Notes: a model not told the origin generated them from the sequence alone. Counted from the stretch's first letter, positions 17,908 through 26,432 are shown. The stretch is DNA of 46,032 bases from CAINVV01 sp964506325 (GCA_964506325.1 CAZDLO010000018.1:1-46032); one strand, 5' to 3'. Program-made: numbers and translations.

Positions 17908-19305
17908 TCAGGATAAACCGGAAGCCACAATTGCTTCAACATCTTCAGGGTTAATCGGGATCCTTTCTCCCAAGAGGCGAGAACCAGTTTCAGTAATCAA
18001 AATGTCATCTTCAAGCCGAATGCCTCCGAATCCAATATATTCCCTGACCTTTGCAAAGTTGATGAATTCGCTGTTGATGTTTTCGTTTTCCCATTTCTCA
18101 ATCAAAGCGGGTATAAAATATATTCCGGGCTCATTGGTGATAACAAATCCCGGTTGCAGCCTCCGGCCCATGCGAAGGTATGCCGTACCAAACTGGTCAA
18201 CCGGCCTAATTTCCTTATCGTAGCCAACATGAATCTGTCCGTAGTCTTCCATATCATGCACATCAAGCCCCATCATATGGCCAAGTCCATGCGGAAAGAA
18301 AAGAGCATGAGCCCCATTTGTAACAGCATCCTCCACATTCCCTTTCATAAGCCCGAGATCCTTAAGTCCGGATGCGATCACAGAAGCTGTCTGCAAATGG
18401 ACGTACTGATAGGTTGTGCCGGGTTTGGCCAGTGACAGTGCGCAGTTATTGGCAGCTAGAACAATATTATAAATATCAAGCTGCCTTTTGCTGAACTTAC
18501 CACCAACAGGTATGGTCCGTGTAAAATCAGAGGCATAATGGCCGTTTGATTCCGCTCCGGCATCAACGATCATTAACCTTCCTGCCTCCAGTGTAAAGGA
18601 GTGGTTGTGGTTGTGCAGTGTCTCTCCATTTTGGGTTAAAATGGTTGGGAAAGAAGTTCCTGTTCCTTTTGAGAGCGCAATCCCTTCAATAAACCCGGCA
18701 ATTTGTTGTTCGGTAATGCCGGGCTGCGCCATTTTCATGGCAGTTACATGCATTTCATATCCGATGGCACAGGCTTGTTCAATTTCAAAGACTTCTTCCG
18801 CATCTTTAACAGAACGCATGGCGACACATGCATTTATGAGAGCCAGTGACGAATATTGCTTTATATTCCCGAATTTTATTCCAAGCAACCTGCTTAGAAG
18901 AGCCTGGTTGTCTGCACGATAGGGCGGAATAAAATGGACCCTGCGGCCGCTTCTGATGGCATTTTCTACTGTGCTGCCCAGTTTGTCCAGGGGAGCTGTC
19001 ACCTCAACACCAACTTCCTTTGCCTGCTCTGCCACAGATCTTTGTGGACCCATCCAGATGATATCCTCGATATCAACGTCATTGGCAAAAATTGTATCAC
19101 TGTTGTTGTCGGCATCAATGACACCAAACAATCCGGACTGATCCAACCCGAAAAAATAGAGAAATGTACTATCCTGCCTGAAATGGTAGGTATTTTCAGG
19201 ATAATTCATGGGAGATTCCTGGTTCCCCGGTAACAGGATCAATCCTGTTCCCATTTTCTGCCTAAGGGTGGCTCTCCTCCGGATGTAAACTTCTTTCTTA
19301 AACAT
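17908..19305 (-). CDS. Aminopeptidase P family Xaa-Pro peptidase
   Basis: A 465-residue M24B metallopeptidase that removes N-terminal residues preceding proline. An N-terminal AMP_N domain (about 5-135) precedes the pita-bread catalytic domain. The five metal ligands are present: D248 (VDAGA), D260 (SDFTR), H343 (HGLGHMMG), E392 (TNEPGIYF) and E432 (IRLEDD). The length is normal for bacterial PepP and no signal peptide is seen, so it is cytoplasmic. It lies 102 bases downstream of a small membrane protein gene on the same strand and is probably not functionally tied to the rhamnose genes further upstream. Confidence 0.9.
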   Translation of the reverse strand: MFKKEVYIRRRATLRQKMGTGLILLPGNQESPMNYPENTYHFRQDSTFLYFFGLDQSGLFGVIDADNNSDTIFANDVDIEDIIWMGPQRSVAEQAKEVGVEVTAPLDKLGSTVENAIRSGRRVHFIPPYRADNQALLSRLLGIKFGNIKQYSSLALINACVAMRSVKDAEEVFEIEQACAIGYEMHVTAMKMAQPGITEQQIAGFIEGIALSKGTGTSFPTILTQNGETLHNHNHSFTLEAGRLMIVDAGAESNGHYASDFTRTIPVGGKFSKRQLDIYNIVLAANNCALSLAKPGTTYQYVHLQTASVIASGLKDLGLMKGNVEDAVTNGAHALFFPHGLGHMMGLDVHDMEDYGQIHVGYDKEIRPVDQFGTAYLRMGRRLQPGFVITNEPGIYFIPALIEKWENENINSEFINFAKVREYIGFGGIRLEDDILITETGSRLLGERIPINPEDVEAIVASGLS

Positions 19306-19407
19306 AGCTATTGTTTTTATTTTTGGAATTTTATCAACTTAACTAGAACCGGACTCCCCGTAAAACGATAGTCAGGACCATTGCCATCCTCTTTGGTAAA
19401 TCATCAC

Positions 19408-19593
19408 TCAACCGGCCTTATACTTCCTGAAAGCGAATCCTGCAAGATTGGCACACAATAAAAACGTGAGTCCGATAACTGTCCTGTACTCCTTCAAAAA
19501 CCCTGAACGTACTATATCCGTCAAAGAAACCACCAGCAAAATTGTGCTTAAGGCAAGTACAACAAGAGCAAAAACAAGGAAAGACAATTTCAT
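19408..19593 (-). CDS. Small two-helix membrane protein, unknown function
   Basis: A 61-residue hydrophobic protein starting at MKLSFLVFALVV. Two membrane segments are visible, about residues 3-25 and 36-52, followed by a short basic tail. An upstream ATG at 19632 would add 13 polar residues in front of the first helix; the internal ATG is preferred because it gives a usual membrane-protein N-terminus. It sits between the PHP-fusion gene and the aminopeptidase gene on the same strand. I do not recognise a family. Confidence 0.5.
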   Translation of the reverse strand: MKLSFLVFALVVLALSTILLVVSLTDIVRSGFLKEYRTVIGLTFLLCANLAGFAFRKYKAG

Positions 19594-19668
19594 AGATTCT
19601 TTTTTATAATTATAGCCTTTCTGAGTCTGCAAACCTTACAGAAGAATCATTATGCTGAAATTAACTTC

Positions 19669-21132
19669 TTATCCTGTCACCTTAGCAGGAAGTCCCTTTT
19701 TAAGGATTTTACGTTCCCCCTTTGGTTTGGGAAGGAACATGTCTCCGGCTGTCAGTCCAACCTCCCTGATGGCCTTAATGCTGTATTCCAAACGGCCAAG
19801 ATCATCATTTTTCCCATTGTTGGTGCCAAAAGTAAACTTTACTCCAGCTGCCTTGGCTCTCTTTATGAAGGCGATACTTGGAAGTTTGAACCTGGAGTTA
19901 ATTTCCAAGGCCACCTGGTTTCTCACCAGTGCGTTGATCACCTTGTCCATTCTTTCAGTAGTCCATAACTCGTCGTAACGGGGCGCCAGCTTATCGGGAA
20001 GAAAAGTTGGATTTACATGAATATCTACGGGTTCACCCTCCAGGATGGCCTCAATCTTTCCAACAAGCATATCCATAAATTGCTGATCATCATCGATAAC
20101 TGTCTCATCCTTCATCCACAGGCGCATTCTCCGTCCATTGTAATCGGTCCAGGTCATTGCATCAGTGAAAATATAGTCAAATCCTGCAACGGCTTGCGGG
20201 GAGAAAAGGGTAACCCATTCGCGGCCTTCACATTGCATAGCCTTGAATACCGGCTCTTTCTTAATGCTGTTCAGGTAACTGTATAAAGTAGAATCGTTTG
20301 TGACAGGAAATTTCAGTCCGCAATTGGCAGCCACTCCATAGGAAAAACCATTATTCCGTGCATGCTGACAAGCCTGGTCCATAGTCAGTCCACCTTTGAG
20401 GTGAACGTGAAAATCAATCAAAGGGAATTCTCTCTGGTTCAGGCTGTCAATCACATCTGCCAGAGAATCTGAATTAAGCTCTTGTGAGATTTTTCCCAAT
20501 CTTTTTGAAATCGGCTTAAATTTCATGTCAGAAACGACAATTTCACCCTGGCTGTCCAATTTTCTGATAGAGATAAAGCTGCGGGACAGTACCATTCCGG
20601 AAAGACCTTCAATTCTTCTGGCATTCTGAGGTTCAGCATATTCACTGACAATTTTCCCATTTACCGTTACTGTAATCTTGTTGCCGATAACAGAAAGGTT
20701 AAGATCAAACCATTCATTGTCTTCTGCAGTGCGGATGAAATTATTCCGAATTTTGGATAAGCTGCCTGTTTTCTGTGAAAGTCCGGTACTGTAATCACTG
20801 TTGTTGATAATTACAGAATACCCCCTTGCTGACTGCGAATCAGGACTCTTGGATGTAGAAAAACTAAGCTGCCCGACTGCACCGGGAGTAGTTTTCATTT
20901 TGAAAGAAAGCTCGAAATTACTAATTCTGAAACCTGACGTAACTGAAGCGTCACTCTTTTCCAAAGTTAACAGTCCGTCCTTGGATTCTACGTTTTTAAC
21001 TTTCCAGAATTTTTCAAGAATGGTTTTGTCCATGATGGACACAACACCTAACTCGGGCCCGTTGTATCTTGCGATAAAGAACACGGCCAAAGCCAGCACC
21101 AATATTGCAGGCAGAATTTTTTTCACAAGCAT
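19669..21132 (-). CDS. Membrane-anchored DUF1080/LamG-like domain fused to a PHP-type metal hydrolase
   Basis: A 487-residue fusion. Residues 5-22 are a hydrophobic signal or anchor. Residues about 30-206 form a beta-sandwich of the DUF1080/LamG type (elements WFDLNLSVIGNKITVTVNGK and LSGMVLS). Residues about 236-487 resemble a PHP or amidohydrolase-like metal enzyme, opening with IDFHVHLKGG (D240, H242, H244), then CEGRE, FTDAMTW, DIHVNPTFLP and FTFGTNNGKND as further candidate ligands. The enzyme would act outside the cytoplasm. It follows the aldolase gene by 39 bases on the same strand, so it is probably in the rhamnose transcript. Its substrate is unknown; the sugar-linked N-domain suggests a carbohydrate ester or keto-sugar. 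Confidence 0.65.
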   Translation of the reverse strand: MLVKKILPAILVLALAVFFIARYNGPELGVVSIMDKTILEKFWKVKNVESKDGLLTLEKSDASVTSGFRISNFELSFKMKTTPGAVGQLSFSTSKSPDSQSARGYSVIINNSDYSTGLSQKTGSLSKIRNNFIRTAEDNEWFDLNLSVIGNKITVTVNGKIVSEYAEPQNARRIEGLSGMVLSRSFISIRKLDSQGEIVVSDMKFKPISKRLGKISQELNSDSLADVIDSLNQREFPLIDFHVHLKGGLTMDQACQHARNNGFSYGVAANCGLKFPVTNDSTLYSYLNSIKKEPVFKAMQCEGREWVTLFSPQAVAGFDYIFTDAMTWTDYNGRRMRLWMKDETVIDDDQQFMDMLVGKIEAILEGEPVDIHVNPTFLPDKLAPRYDELWTTERMDKVINALVRNQVALEINSRFKLPSIAFIKRAKAAGVKFTFGTNNGKNDDLGRLEYSIKAIREVGLTAGDMFLPKPKGERKILKKGLPAKVTG

Positions 21133-21171
21133 GGCAAAGGAATTAAGGTTATATACTTAAATAAATCATAT

Positions 21172-22311
21172 TCAAGACTTAGCAATTTTTCTTCGGTAAT
21201 TCTCCACCTCCCAGTTATCAATGAAAGCAATCTGTTCATCGTTTAGAAACTTCGGCCCGCCAAAATTTTCCGAGTAAAAACTTATCCTTAAAATATTTTC
21301 ATAGACATCCAGCACATTCCGGGCCGACTTAAGGGTCTCTTCAATCCCGATTATTCCTTTGTTCTGAAGAGCAACAACCTTCGGGAGATAGCCGTAGCGT
21401 GTCAGGTAATCATCAATCATTGTAACAGTTCTCTCCAAAACCTCCTGTTCACTTTCCCCTTCAGGAATATAAAGATAGTGAGCTTTGCAATATACAATGT
21501 CATCCGGGGTAAAAGATTTGCACACCTTCGCAAAAACCTTTTCATCCGCAACAAAACCGGAGATAAGTTCACTCCATATTCCAATTGCACTGAAACCTGC
21601 ATACCCCGGATTCAATGCAGCAACCTTATCTGCGACAACAGTCTGAAAAGGGATAATCGTACAGTCGGGAAGCTGTCGGCTAAGTTTCGCACTTATGGCC
21701 GTCATAATATCACCGTAAATAATCTTGATTTCTTCAATGGTATCGGCCCCTACAAACACTCCGTGATTTTCCAGAAAAATTATCTGGGGCTCAAATCCAT
21801 GAAGCCCGGAAAATTCTTTAATGTCTTCAGCCACCTTTTTAAAAAGAATATAACCAGGGTCGGTATATCCAACAAACAGTGCCCTGGCTCCGAACATTTC
21901 CCGGCAGGCTTCCTCAGCCTTCATGGAACACATCAGGCCATTTACTTTTGTAGGATGTGTATGGACGACAAACCTATAATCTATAACCTCGTGAAGCGAG
22001 GTTTCAACGGAAGGCCTCAGATCCTTCGGGAAGACTATTGCATCGTGCAAATCTGCCTTCACTTCATTTTCACGAAGAAGGGAGTCCGTGCTGTATTTTT
22101 TCTTTGATATTTGTTGCAGCTTATCCCTTGAAAGCGAAACAAATCCTGATTCGTCGATGGTCGCCAAGGAGACACCGCTCGCTTTGATCCAAATCTTCTG
22201 CTGGTTTTTATAGGATGTATTCCCGCCTCCTGCGATGACAAAAGAGGGGTCTGCCCCGTAAAAGCGTGAAATTTCAACCAATTCCTGTAAATGATGATCC
22301 ATCCGTTGCAA
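21172..22311 (-). CDS. Class II aldolase, RhaE-type rhamnulose-1-phosphate aldolase without dehydrogenase domain
   Basis: A 379-residue zinc-dependent class II aldolase predicted to split L-rhamnulose 1-phosphate into dihydroxyacetone phosphate and L-lactaldehyde. The IAGGGNTS phosphate loop (26-33), the HTHP zinc pair (H117, H119) and LENHGVFVG (H183) are present. The C-terminal extension ending FGGPKFLNDEQIAFIDNWEVE is, to my recollection, the segment linking aldolase and short-chain dehydrogenase in the bifunctional RhaE/YuxG proteins. Here the protein stops after that linker, so the L-lactaldehyde-oxidising half is absent. It lies 39 bases downstream of rhaA, which supports the rhamnose assignment. 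Other sugar-phosphate substrates are possible. Confidence 0.75.
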   Translation of the reverse strand: MQRMDHHLQELVEISRFYGADPSFVIAGGGNTSYKNQQKIWIKASGVSLATIDESGFVSLSRDKLQQISKKKYSTDSLLRENEVKADLHDAIVFPKDLRPSVETSLHEVIDYRFVVHTHPTKVNGLMCSMKAEEACREMFGARALFVGYTDPGYILFKKVAEDIKEFSGLHGFEPQIIFLENHGVFVGADTIEEIKIIYGDIMTAISAKLSRQLPDCTIIPFQTVVADKVAALNPGYAGFSAIGIWSELISGFVADEKVFAKVCKSFTPDDIVYCKAHYLYIPEGESEQEVLERTVTMIDDYLTRYGYLPKVVALQNKGIIGIEETLKSARNVLDVYENILRISFYSENFGGPKFLNDEQIAFIDNWEVENYRRKIAKS

Positions 22312-22350
22312 AAGTGATTTAAGTTAAAAATTTACTTCCTGATCCATTTT

Positions 22351-23616
22351 TTATCTTTTTGAAAGAACATCCTTTTCATACTGCTGTATTTCCTGTACAT
22401 AATCAGGACCAACAGGGACGCCTGATTTCAGCAGGTAGTATGCCCACACGGCACCTATTGGCATGGTTTTTTGTTCTTCCAGGAACGCGAGCCTTTCGAA
22501 ATACATTTGTTTTTCTTCAAACTCCAGCAAAAGCTGGGTTGGTTCAAGAAGGGCAATCAAAAATGCCTTCAGGGTTGCCCTTGTACCAATGACATATGCT
22601 CCGATCCTGTTAATAGATGCATCGAAGAAGTCAAGACCTATATTAACACGCTTCTGAAAATCGTTGCGGACAATTTCGTGTGCGATAAGCTGCAGATCAT
22701 CGTTAAGGGTAACCACATGGTCTGAATCCCAGCGAATAGGACGGGTTACATGTAAAAGGACTTCATCCAGGTACTGAAGGCAGGCAGATATCTTGTCTCC
22801 GACCTGTTCTGTCGGGTGAAAATGTCCATTGTCCAGGCAAATCAGTTTCTTATTTGAAATAGCATAACCCAGGTAAAAATCATGTGAACCCACAGTCATT
22901 GACTCTGCCCCAATGCCAAAAAGTTTGCTTTCAACGGCGTCTTTCATCTGAGATTTTGGGTATTCAACAGCCATAGCCTCATCCAGCGATTTTTTGAGAA
23001 GCGAGCGGTGCCCATTCCTGTCGATAGGCGTATCTTTTGATCCATCAGGGATCCAGGTATTGTGAACACAAGGTGTACCAAGCTGTTTTCCTATCTCTGC
23101 AGCAATTGCCCTGCATCTTTTCAGGTGTTCAACCCAAAATTTGCGGTTGGACTCGTTCTTGCTAGACAATGTGAATCCGTCAGCCGCCCTTGGATGAGAA
23201 AAGCAGGAAGCATTGAAATCCATCCCGATCCCAAGTTTTTTGCACCAGTCAATCCAACTTTGGAAGTGCTTCAGCTCTATCTGATCACGGTCTACCATTT
23301 CACCTCCAAAATCACCATAGATGGCATGCAGGTTGATTCTCTGGGTACCCGGTAAAAGAGAAAGAACTTTTTCGAGATCGTCCCGCACCTGCTGAATATT
23401 TGTAGCTTTCCCTGGATAGTTGCCTGTCGCCTGGATTCCTCCTCCTGAAAGTGTCGCATCCGGTGTTTCAAAACCTCCGACGTCATCCGTTTGCCAGCAG
23501 TGAAGGCTGATCCTCAGTTCATCCATTTTCTCCAGCACCTTGTCGGTATCAACGCCAAAAGATGCATAAATCTGTTTAGCAATGGCGTAAGAGCCTTCAA
23601 TCATTTCTTTTCCCAT
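22351..23616 (-). CDS. rhaA: L-rhamnose isomerase
   Basis: A 421-residue cytoplasmic enzyme converting L-rhamnose to L-rhamnulose, near-collinear with the 419-residue E. coli RhaA. Diagnostic blocks include LHCWQTDDVGGFE, GGIQATGNYPGKA, LDFNASCFSHPRAADGFTL, VESKLFGIGAESMTVGS, DNGHFHPTEQVGD, RPIRWDSDHVV and GLDFFDASINRIGA, which hold the metal-binding His/Asp/Glu residues. It stands between rhaT (235 bases upstream) and the aldolase (39 bases downstream). A TAnnTTTG-type promoter box on the minus strand at 23757-23764 suggests it may have its own promoter. No rhamnulokinase gene is present in this window. Confidence 0.96.
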   Translation of the reverse strand: MGKEMIEGSYAIAKQIYASFGVDTDKVLEKMDELRISLHCWQTDDVGGFETPDATLSGGGIQATGNYPGKATNIQQVRDDLEKVLSLLPGTQRINLHAIYGDFGGEMVDRDQIELKHFQSWIDWCKKLGIGMDFNASCFSHPRAADGFTLSSKNESNRKFWVEHLKRCRAIAAEIGKQLGTPCVHNTWIPDGSKDTPIDRNGHRSLLKKSLDEAMAVEYPKSQMKDAVESKLFGIGAESMTVGSHDFYLGYAISNKKLICLDNGHFHPTEQVGDKISACLQYLDEVLLHVTRPIRWDSDHVVTLNDDLQLIAHEIVRNDFQKRVNIGLDFFDASINRIGAYVIGTRATLKAFLIALLEPTQLLLEFEEKQMYFERLAFLEEQKTMPIGAVWAYYLLKSGVPVGPDYVQEIQQYEKDVLSKR

Positions 23617-23756
23617 CAGTAAATATGATATTTAGATTCTTGATTAACAATGATTTATTATATATAACCCTTGAATGTCAGGATTTTATCTGCTTAATTT
23701 CTCTGTGAATTTTACAAGAATAAGGCCTATGGATGGTTTCACAATAAAAACACAAG

Positions 23757-23764
23757 CAAAGTTA
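23757..23764 (-). promoter_or_regulatory. Putative -7 promoter box upstream of rhaA
   Basis: On the minus strand this reads TAACTTTG, an exact match to the Bacteroidota TAnnTTTG -7 consensus, in the rhaT-rhaA gap. No good TTTG -33 element is found 19-21 bases upstream, so the call is weak. Confidence 0.35.
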
Positions 23765-23851
23765 CCTTTTCCTGCTGGATTACCTTATCAGGCATGGCAC
23801 AATTTCACCCAACACTGGTGAGCCAGGGCTAAATACGCAAATTGAAATGGT

Positions 23852-24925
23852 TCAAATAGAATTGCCGATTGCAACCAGAACTACTGAAAGCAGAATCACC
23901 GCTATTCCTGTTACAAAAGTTGTGAAAGTCCTTCCGGAAACACCTTTCCACTCCTTGTTGTAAAGGCCCCACATGTTGGCGGTTAATATGATAGTCGACA
24001 TGTGCAGAATCCAGGAACTGGCCCCGTTGCCCAGTTTACTCTCGCCCATCCCATAGAAGAAGAATTGCATAAACCAGGTGGTACCGGCCAGGGCCGAAAA
24101 GATATAGTTGTTGAGCAAAGGCTTTTTAAGATCAACAAAGTTGCCGTAAGATTTATTTTTCAGATTTAATATGGTAGTCCAGATCAGGTTGGTAGTCAAC
24201 CCTCCCCAGAGGACTACTACAAACGTGACATTGTTCTGGAACAGGAACTCCCCTTGTCCGGGGTTAACTGCTTTCCAAAGATCGTTGGCAACATTTGCCA
24301 TTGGTTTGCCGGCCTCGATACCAAAATTGAAGAAGGAACTCAATGTACCTGAAATTATGGCAACAATCAGGCCTTTTACCAGGCTGAACTCCGCCACGCT
24401 TGCCCTTGTCTGTTCAGGCGAAAGTTCCTTCTCTTTTCTATGTCCTGCCATACCGGTAATAGCAATACCTGCAAGGCAGACTGCCACACCCAGTAAAACC
24501 ATCTGACCACCGGAGTCCCCGAGCATCTGGAGAAAAGAGACTTTCCCCGGTGTCGGGCTAACTGCATAATAAATGGGAGGGACCAATGCACCAAAGGCAG
24601 AACAGAACCCGAGTACTACCGAATTTCCCAGAGACATACCCAGGTACCTGACTCCCAAACCATAGGTAAGTCCGCCGATCCCCCAAAGCAATCCCATCAG
24701 GTAGGTAATTCCCAGAATACTGTTGCTGGAAGAGGAGATGATGTTGGCAAATCCCGGGATCGTCAGCCAGGCAGCGAGCGGTGGAACAATAAGCCATGAA
24801 AAGAGTCCGCCAATGATCCAATAACTCTCCCAGGCCCAGCCCTTAACCCGCCTAAATGGCATGTAAAAACTTCCGGATGCGAATCCCCCTATCGAATGAA
24901 AAATAACTCCTAAAAGTGCATTCAT
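23852..24925 (-). CDS. rhaT: L-rhamnose/proton symporter
   Basis: A 357-residue inner membrane protein with about ten hydrophobic helices, matching RhaT in length and in its N-terminal block GVIFHSIGGFASGSFYMPF and in VKGWAWESYWIIGGLFSW. It imports L-rhamnose with protons. It is the first gene of the minus-strand rhamnose cluster, followed by rhaA and the aldolase. The order transporter, isomerase, aldolase resembles the Bacteroides rhamnose operon, but the kinase, lactaldehyde reductase and AraC-type activator found there are missing here. Confidence 0.93.
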   Translation of the reverse strand: MNALLGVIFHSIGGFASGSFYMPFRRVKGWAWESYWIIGGLFSWLIVPPLAAWLTIPGFANIISSSSNSILGITYLMGLLWGIGGLTYGLGVRYLGMSLGNSVVLGFCSAFGALVPPIYYAVSPTPGKVSFLQMLGDSGGQMVLLGVAVCLAGIAITGMAGHRKEKELSPEQTRASVAEFSLVKGLIVAIISGTLSSFFNFGIEAGKPMANVANDLWKAVNPGQGEFLFQNNVTFVVVLWGGLTTNLIWTTILNLKNKSYGNFVDLKKPLLNNYIFSALAGTTWFMQFFFYGMGESKLGNGASSWILHMSTIILTANMWGLYNKEWKGVSGRTFTTFVTGIAVILLSVVLVAIGNSI

Positions 24926-24959
24926 TGAAAATAATTGTTAGTTACGACCGTCTGATTAC

Positions 24960-24987
24960 AAGGGCAATCCTTGCCTTTGATTTTTTT
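24960..24987 (+). terminator. Orphan plus-strand terminator-like hairpin
   Basis: AAGGGCAA (24960-24967) pairs with TTGCCTTT (24971-24978) over 8 bp including one G-T, then GA and seven Ts. It points toward the queuosine transporter but no plus-strand gene precedes it. It may insulate that promoter or end an unannotated transcript antisense to rhaT. Confidence 0.35.
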
Positions 24988-25074
24988 CTAAAAATAGATT
25001 AAAATTTATGATCTGCCAGTTTTAAAACAATATTTGGATTTTTAATACTAAAATTCTACACGGAACAAGTCCGG

Positions 25075-25106
25075 TTAGGACATTTCCCTTTTTGTCCTTA
25101 CCTTTG
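25075..25106 (+). promoter_or_regulatory. Bacteroidota-type promoter of the queuosine operon
   Basis: TACCTTTG (25099-25106) exactly fits the TAnnTTTG -7 consensus. A TTAG at 25075-25078 lies 20 bases upstream, one mismatch from the TTTG -33 element at ideal spacing. The expected start, about 25112-25116, is directly before the riboswitch stem. Confidence 0.6.
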
Positions 25107-25118
25107 TCCCGGATAACC

Positions 25119-25148
25119 CGTGTGCTTGAAAACCACGTAAAAAACAAG
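25119..25148 (+). ncRNA. Candidate preQ1-I riboswitch aptamer (H-type pseudoknot)
   Basis: Stem P1 pairs CGTG (25119-25122) with CACG (25134-25137). The loop contains CTTG (25125-25128), which pairs with CAAG (25145-25148) as P2, across an A-rich connector TAAAAAA (25138-25144). The base just before the 3' strand of P1 is C (25133), the position that recognises preQ1 in known class I aptamers. The element ends four bases before the ATG of a queuosine-precursor transporter followed by queF, both expected targets. Ligand-stabilised P2 would mask the start region, giving translational repression. P1 has only four pairs, one fewer than usual, which is the main doubt. Confidence 0.7.
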
Positions 25149-25152
25149 TAAA

Positions 25153-25833
25153 ATGAAACAGAAATTAAGTATTACCTTTTTTCTTGCAGGTGTTCTTTTT
25201 ACCTCCTGCCTCCTGATTTCAAACCTTATCTCCTCTAAAATTATAGCCCTGGGGAATTGGTATGTGCCTGCGGGTGTAATGATTTTCCCCCTCTCCTACA
25301 TAATAAATGATGTAGTTGCGGAAGTTTGGGGATACAAGAAAGTTCGCTTTATTATCTGGACCGGGTTCCTGATGAACCTTCTGGCCGTCCTGTTTTATAC
25401 CCTAACTGTACAATGGCCGGCAGCTCCGTTCTGGCAGAACCAGGAAGCCTTTGCCAAAATCCTGAGCAGCACACCGAGGATTGCCGCTGCCAGTTTGCTC
25501 GCGTACCTGACTGGATCATTTCTCAACGCATGGGTTATGAGCACCTTAAAAATCAGAACCAAGGGAGATCATTTTTCTCTGAGAGCAATACTTTCCACCT
25601 TGCTTGGAGAAGGTGCTGACTCGGCCATTTTCATAACAGTTGCCTTTGCCGGGATATTCCCCCTGAGCCAACTCCCTGCCATGGTTCTTACCCAGGCTAT
25701 CATCAAAACCCTATTTGAGTTGGTACTGCTGCCTGTTACAATTTACGCCGTAAAACTCATCAAGCGAGTGGATAATATTGACACATTTGATGTAGGCATC
25801 TCCTATAACCCATTTAAAGTAAGCGACCTTTAG
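25153..25833 (+). CDS. Queuosine precursor transporter (VUT/YhhQ family)
   Basis: A 226-residue inner membrane protein of family Vut_1 (COG1738), which takes up the queuosine precursors preQ0 and preQ1. About six hydrophobic helices are visible. The family block FPLSYIINDVVAEVWGY (about 46-62), the helix around LTGSFLNAWVMSTLK and the late LLGEGADSAIFI segment are conserved. A preQ1-I-like pseudoknot fills the short leader and queF follows 49 bases downstream, so role and regulation agree. Its presence suggests that the cell salvages 7-deazaguanines in addition to, or instead of, making them. Confidence 0.92.
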   Translation: MKQKLSITFFLAGVLFTSCLLISNLISSKIIALGNWYVPAGVMIFPLSYIINDVVAEVWGYKKVRFIIWTGFLMNLLAVLFYTLTVQWPAAPFWQNQEAFAKILSSTPRIAAASLLAYLTGSFLNAWVMSTLKIRTKGDHFSLRAILSTLLGEGADSAIFITVAFAGIFPLSQLPAMVLTQAIIKTLFELVLLPVTIYAVKLIKRVDNIDTFDVGISYNPFKVSDL

Positions 25834-25882
25834 TGTCGGAGGATTCTTACGCACCAAACGTTGAAAACAAAAAAGAAACGCC

Positions 25883-26371
25883 ATGACAGGAAGAGACAAA
25901 TCGGGATTGACCCACTTAGGCAGGGCCGGAAATGTTTATCATTTCGAGTACGATCCATCTTTGCTGGAAACATTCGAAAACCAGCATATTGAAAATGACT
26001 ACAGGGTGAAATTCAACTGTCCGGAATTCACCACGCTCTGCCCGGTAACCGGTCAGCCTGACTTTGCCACTCTTTACATCAGTTATATTCCGGATGCGAA
26101 GATGGTGGAAAGCAAAAGTCTGAAACTTTATCTTTTCAGCTTCAGGAACCATGGGGATTTTCATGAGGATTGTGTAAATACCATCATGAAGGACCTGATC
26201 CGGCTGGTGGATCCGAGATACATCGAAGTCTGGGGCAAATTTACCCCCAGGGGAGGCATCAGTATTGACCCCTATTGCAATTACGGCAAACCGGGCACTA
26301 AATTTGAACAGATGGCTGAGTACCGGCTGATGAACCACGATTTGTATCCGGAAAAAGTAGACAACCGGTAA
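25883..26371 (+). CDS. queF: NADPH-dependent 7-cyano-7-deazaguanine reductase (preQ1 synthase)
   Basis: A 162-residue cytoplasmic enzyme reducing the nitrile preQ0 to the amine preQ1 in queuosine synthesis. The size is that of the single-domain B. subtilis type. The nucleophilic Cys and acid are in LCPVTGQPD (C53 and D60, spaced as C55/D62 in B. subtilis). The QueF motif ESKSLKLYLFSFRNHG (76-91) supplies the NADPH site. It is second in an operon with the transporter and ends at a bidirectional terminator shared with enolase. The upstream riboswitch candidate would sense the product of this enzyme. Confidence 0.96.
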   Translation: MTGRDKSGLTHLGRAGNVYHFEYDPSLLETFENQHIENDYRVKFNCPEFTTLCPVTGQPDFATLYISYIPDAKMVESKSLKLYLFSFRNHGDFHEDCVNTIMKDLIRLVDPRYIEVWGKFTPRGGISIDPYCNYGKPGTKFEQMAEYRLMNHDLYPEKVDNR

Positions 26372-26432
26372 CCGGACTATCCGCCAGTCTCCAAAGTTCA
26401 CCTGAAGGCACGTTAGTATTCTGCAAACATAA

